From Schaalia radingae (lineage in GTDB: Bacteria > Actinomycetota > Actinomycetes > Actinomycetales > Actinomycetaceae), in assembly GCF_900106055.1 (NCBI RefSeq), contig NZ_LT629792.1, forward strand, positions 744,001 to 808,000: a stretch of DNA of 64,000 bases, given 5' to 3'. Every line of letters starts with the position of its first letter. Position 1 is the stretch's first letter. This document shows, piece after piece, positions 63,845 to 64,000 of this stretch. The notes beneath the pieces were generated by a model, which was not told the origin of the DNA, did not search any database, and was given only the letters and a program-made list of their open reading frames with translations. The translations under genes and the position numbers were made by a program.

Positions 63845-64000
63845 GTGAACGACTACTACGAGATCCTGGGCGTCTCGAGGGATGCCTCACCGGAAGAGAT
63901 CAAGAAGGCCTATCGCAGGAAGGCTCGACAACTGCATCCTGACTACGCCGGGCCTGATTCCGAAGAAGCCTTCAAGGAACTTTCAGTTGCCTACGAAACA
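63845..64000 (+). CDS. dnaJ: Chaperone DnaJ (partial)
   Basis: The first 52 codons of a DnaJ, cut by the window end. GTG 63845 start, then [22 protein letters not shown] and LHPDYAG. The J-domain HPD is present (LHPDYAG). Order hrcA-dnaJ is the standard class I heat-shock arrangement of actinobacteria. Confidence 0.92.
   Translation, partial: MNDYYEILGVSRDASPEEIKKAYRRKARQLHPDYAGPDSEEAFKELSVAYET

Overview
The window looks like chromosomal DNA of a high-GC Gram-positive bacterium of the Actinomycetaceae (Actinomyces/Schaalia type). This is inferred from the actinobacterial gene orders tig-clpP1-clpP2-clpX, comEA/comEC-holA-rpsT and lepA-trmB-hemW-DUF3097-hrcA-dnaJ, from a LAxTG-type wall-sorting signal, from an anchored-repeat metal ABC transporter, and from DUF3097 and DUF1023 proteins. 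There are about 55 protein genes, two tRNAs and one decayed insertion sequence; there is no rRNA and no CRISPR array.

Region by region. 1-4.9 kb (minus strand) holds an anchored-repeat metal ABC transporter: a LAxTG surface protein, a substrate-binding lipoprotein with a repeat module inserted inside it, a membrane-anchored surface protein, and the start of the ATPase, which runs off the left edge. 5-8.7 kb has an amino-acid permease, a PepSY lipoprotein, a GNAT acetyltransferase and a thiamine-binding-type protein. 8.7-10 kb is an IS481-family element whose transposase is broken by four stops and one frameshift. 10.1-15.2 kb is a lower-GC accessory block with two divergent ABC exporter modules, one under a YtrA-like GntR repressor and one under a PadR repressor. 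The second module is bracketed by direct repeats and ends next to tRNA-Gly and tRNA-Pro. 16-20 kb is a complete, probably manganese, ABC importer with a candidate operator on its promoter. 20-27.6 kb has metabolic and transport genes (Zn alcohol dehydrogenase, lipid kinase, DHA2 drug exporter, SLC13 carboxylate transporter, metallo-beta-lactamase RNase-like protein).

27.7-32.6 kb is proteostasis (trigger factor, ClpP1, ClpP2, ClpX) plus a chorismate mutase. 33.4-36.9 kb is a TAXI-type TRAP importer whose permease shows an in-frame amber codon near its best start. A 492-base convergent intergenic region at 36.9-37.4 kb carries five copies of a 16-base repeat. 37.4-45.2 kb holds acyl-CoA ligase, valS, proC and a HerA-like ATPase. 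45.2-49.6 kb has a three-gene module that resembles a type VII-secreted lipase with a helical partner and a lipoprotein; a second copy of the lipoprotein lies beyond comEA. 49.9-64 kb is largely housekeeping: comEC, holA, rpsT, lepA, trmB, hemW, hrcA (with a perfect-arm CIRCE) and the start of dnaJ.

The most interesting items are the DUF1023 lipase/lipoprotein module with its duplicated lipoprotein, the 16-base repeat cluster between convergent genes, the HxH-containing anchored-repeat metal system, the amber codon in the TRAP permease, and a family of intergenic hairpins with the same stem (GTCGCCCTCG) at four places. All identifications come from reading motifs by eye; no database search was run.
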